Source: Succinimonas amylolytica DSM 2873 (GTDB taxonomy: Bacteria > Pseudomonadota > Gammaproteobacteria > Enterobacterales > Succinivibrionaceae). Taken from it: 52,179 nt of DNA. Under the pieces are notes generated by a model. That model was not told the origin of the DNA and made no database searches. It saw only the letters and a list, made by a program, of their open reading frames with translations. A program made the translations under genes and the position numbers. Below are positions 51,702 through 52,179 of this stretch, piece by piece (the stretch's first letter is position 1; the number at the start of each line of letters is the position of its first letter). The stretch lies in assembly GCF_000378405.1 (NCBI RefSeq), contig NZ_KB899636.1, positions 313,033 to 365,211 of the forward strand. The letters run 5' to 3'.

Positions 51702-52179
51702 GTGTGCTCGGCATGTTCTGTATCTGTAGGGTGAAAGTCCCGAACACGACCGCTGGTGGTAAGTGTTAGCGAATTGCAAGGTGGTTACAGTAATGTAATA
51801 GCTGAAATAAGCAATAGTGAAATCCCGAACTGACGTACAGGAATCACTTCAGGCAGCCAGAGTGGATAAGAGTGCAAAATAACTCGAAGTCCGATAGCCA
51901 GACGGAAACTCTGAATGTAAAGGTGGCAGTGGTGGGAGGAAAGATGTAGGGCTTACCCGAGGAGATCCTGTCAGCTCATTAATGGGTAGTAACAACGAAT
52001 GGCAGGAAGTCAGCAGAGGCCGTAGTAGCGAGGAGTATGCGTGTGAAGGGCCGAACAAAACGAGTGTGAAAATTTAAGGAACGCAGCCAGAGTCCAGAAA
52101 ACAAGGCATAAGACATAAGCGACGGCCGGCCTGCAGGGAAAGATAGCACGGAATGTGAAGGATACCTCAGGGGTGAGAT
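51702..52179 (+). mobile_element. Group II intron, 5' part (continues beyond window)
   Basis: Begins GTGTG, the group II 5' splice consensus, right after the acrB terminator T-run. Typical domain I text follows: GGGTGAAAGTCCCGAAC (about 51729-51745), and later GTCAGCAGAGGCCGTAGTAG (around 52010-52030), a motif found shortly before the reverse transcriptase/maturase gene in many bacterial introns. The stretch is GC-balanced, purine-rich and without a convincing ORF, as expected for intron RNA. The maturase gene should start just outside the window. Placement after a terminator hairpin fits the IIC habit, but the structural class cannot be fixed from this part. Confidence 0.85.

Noticed and set aside
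51849-52058. 69-codon minus-strand ORF at the window end
   Set aside because: Lies wholly inside group II intron RNA sequence; chance open frame.
1-52179. CRISPR array, toxin-antitoxin or phage-defence island
   Set aside because: No regularly spaced repeats, cas-like proteins, small paired ORFs or known defence domains were seen; apart from the IS pair and the intron the window is core genome.

Overview
The window looks like a chromosomal segment of a low-GC gammaproteobacterium. The tRNA-Tyr/tRNA-Gly/tuf cluster, def-fmt-rsmB-trkA-trkH, ftsY/rpoH, the divergent typA/glnA pair, rpoN-hpf-ptsN, acrR/acrAB, pssA, rnb, prlC, asnA and a DUF3334 gene are all typical of gammaproteobacteria. The low GC and thinned-out operons (no ftsEX, ntrBC, rapZ/npr or potF at their usual places) suggest a host-associated anaerobe such as a Succinivibrionaceae member; that family assignment is inference. 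Most of the window is housekeeping sequence.

Layout. 1-417 (minus): 5' end of tuf, tRNA-Gly, tRNA-Tyr and their promoter. 618-1718 (minus): LysM protein, divergent from def-fmt-rsmB-trkA-trkH (2090-7755, plus, with overlapping or nearly abutting genes). 7757-10726 (minus): a 989-residue Sel1-repeat protein. 10851-15525 (minus): an operon of an MltF-like lytic transglycosylase followed by potG-potH-potI (putrescine ABC importer without its binding protein), closed by a terminator. 15914-16990: asnA. 17079-22160 (minus): yfcZ-like gene, rpoH, ftsY and rnb. 22302-26106: a nested mobile element between rnb and prlC. Its outer part is an IS1634-like element with 17-bp perfect terminal inverted repeats and a 6-bp duplication (ATTAAA); it has been split by an IS110/IS1111-type element whose 3' flank is a GC-rich, highly foldable stretch, a candidate guide (seek/bridge) RNA. 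26164-28215 (minus): prlC. 28361-34537: unknown membrane protein, aminopeptidase P, pssA, recG. 34656-37456: rpoN, hpf, ptsN. Then yihY and typA (minus), glnA (plus), gmk and engB (minus), a DUF3334 gene and ompA (minus), acrR (minus) divergent from acrA-acrB (plus), the acrB terminator, and the 5' part of a group II intron inserted directly after that terminator and running off the window.

Points of most interest: the nested IS with its candidate guide RNA; a run of nine G inside acrR, beside a textbook AcrR-type operator, which could make efflux expression phase-variable; mobile elements placed at transcription terminators (the intron at the acrB terminator, the IS at a weak candidate prlC terminator); MltF-PotGHI operon coupling; a foldable region with mutually exclusive hairpins between rpoN and hpf; and a 46-bp inverted repeat upstream of the DUF3334 gene. 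I see no CRISPR array, prophage, toxin-antitoxin pair or obvious defence system.
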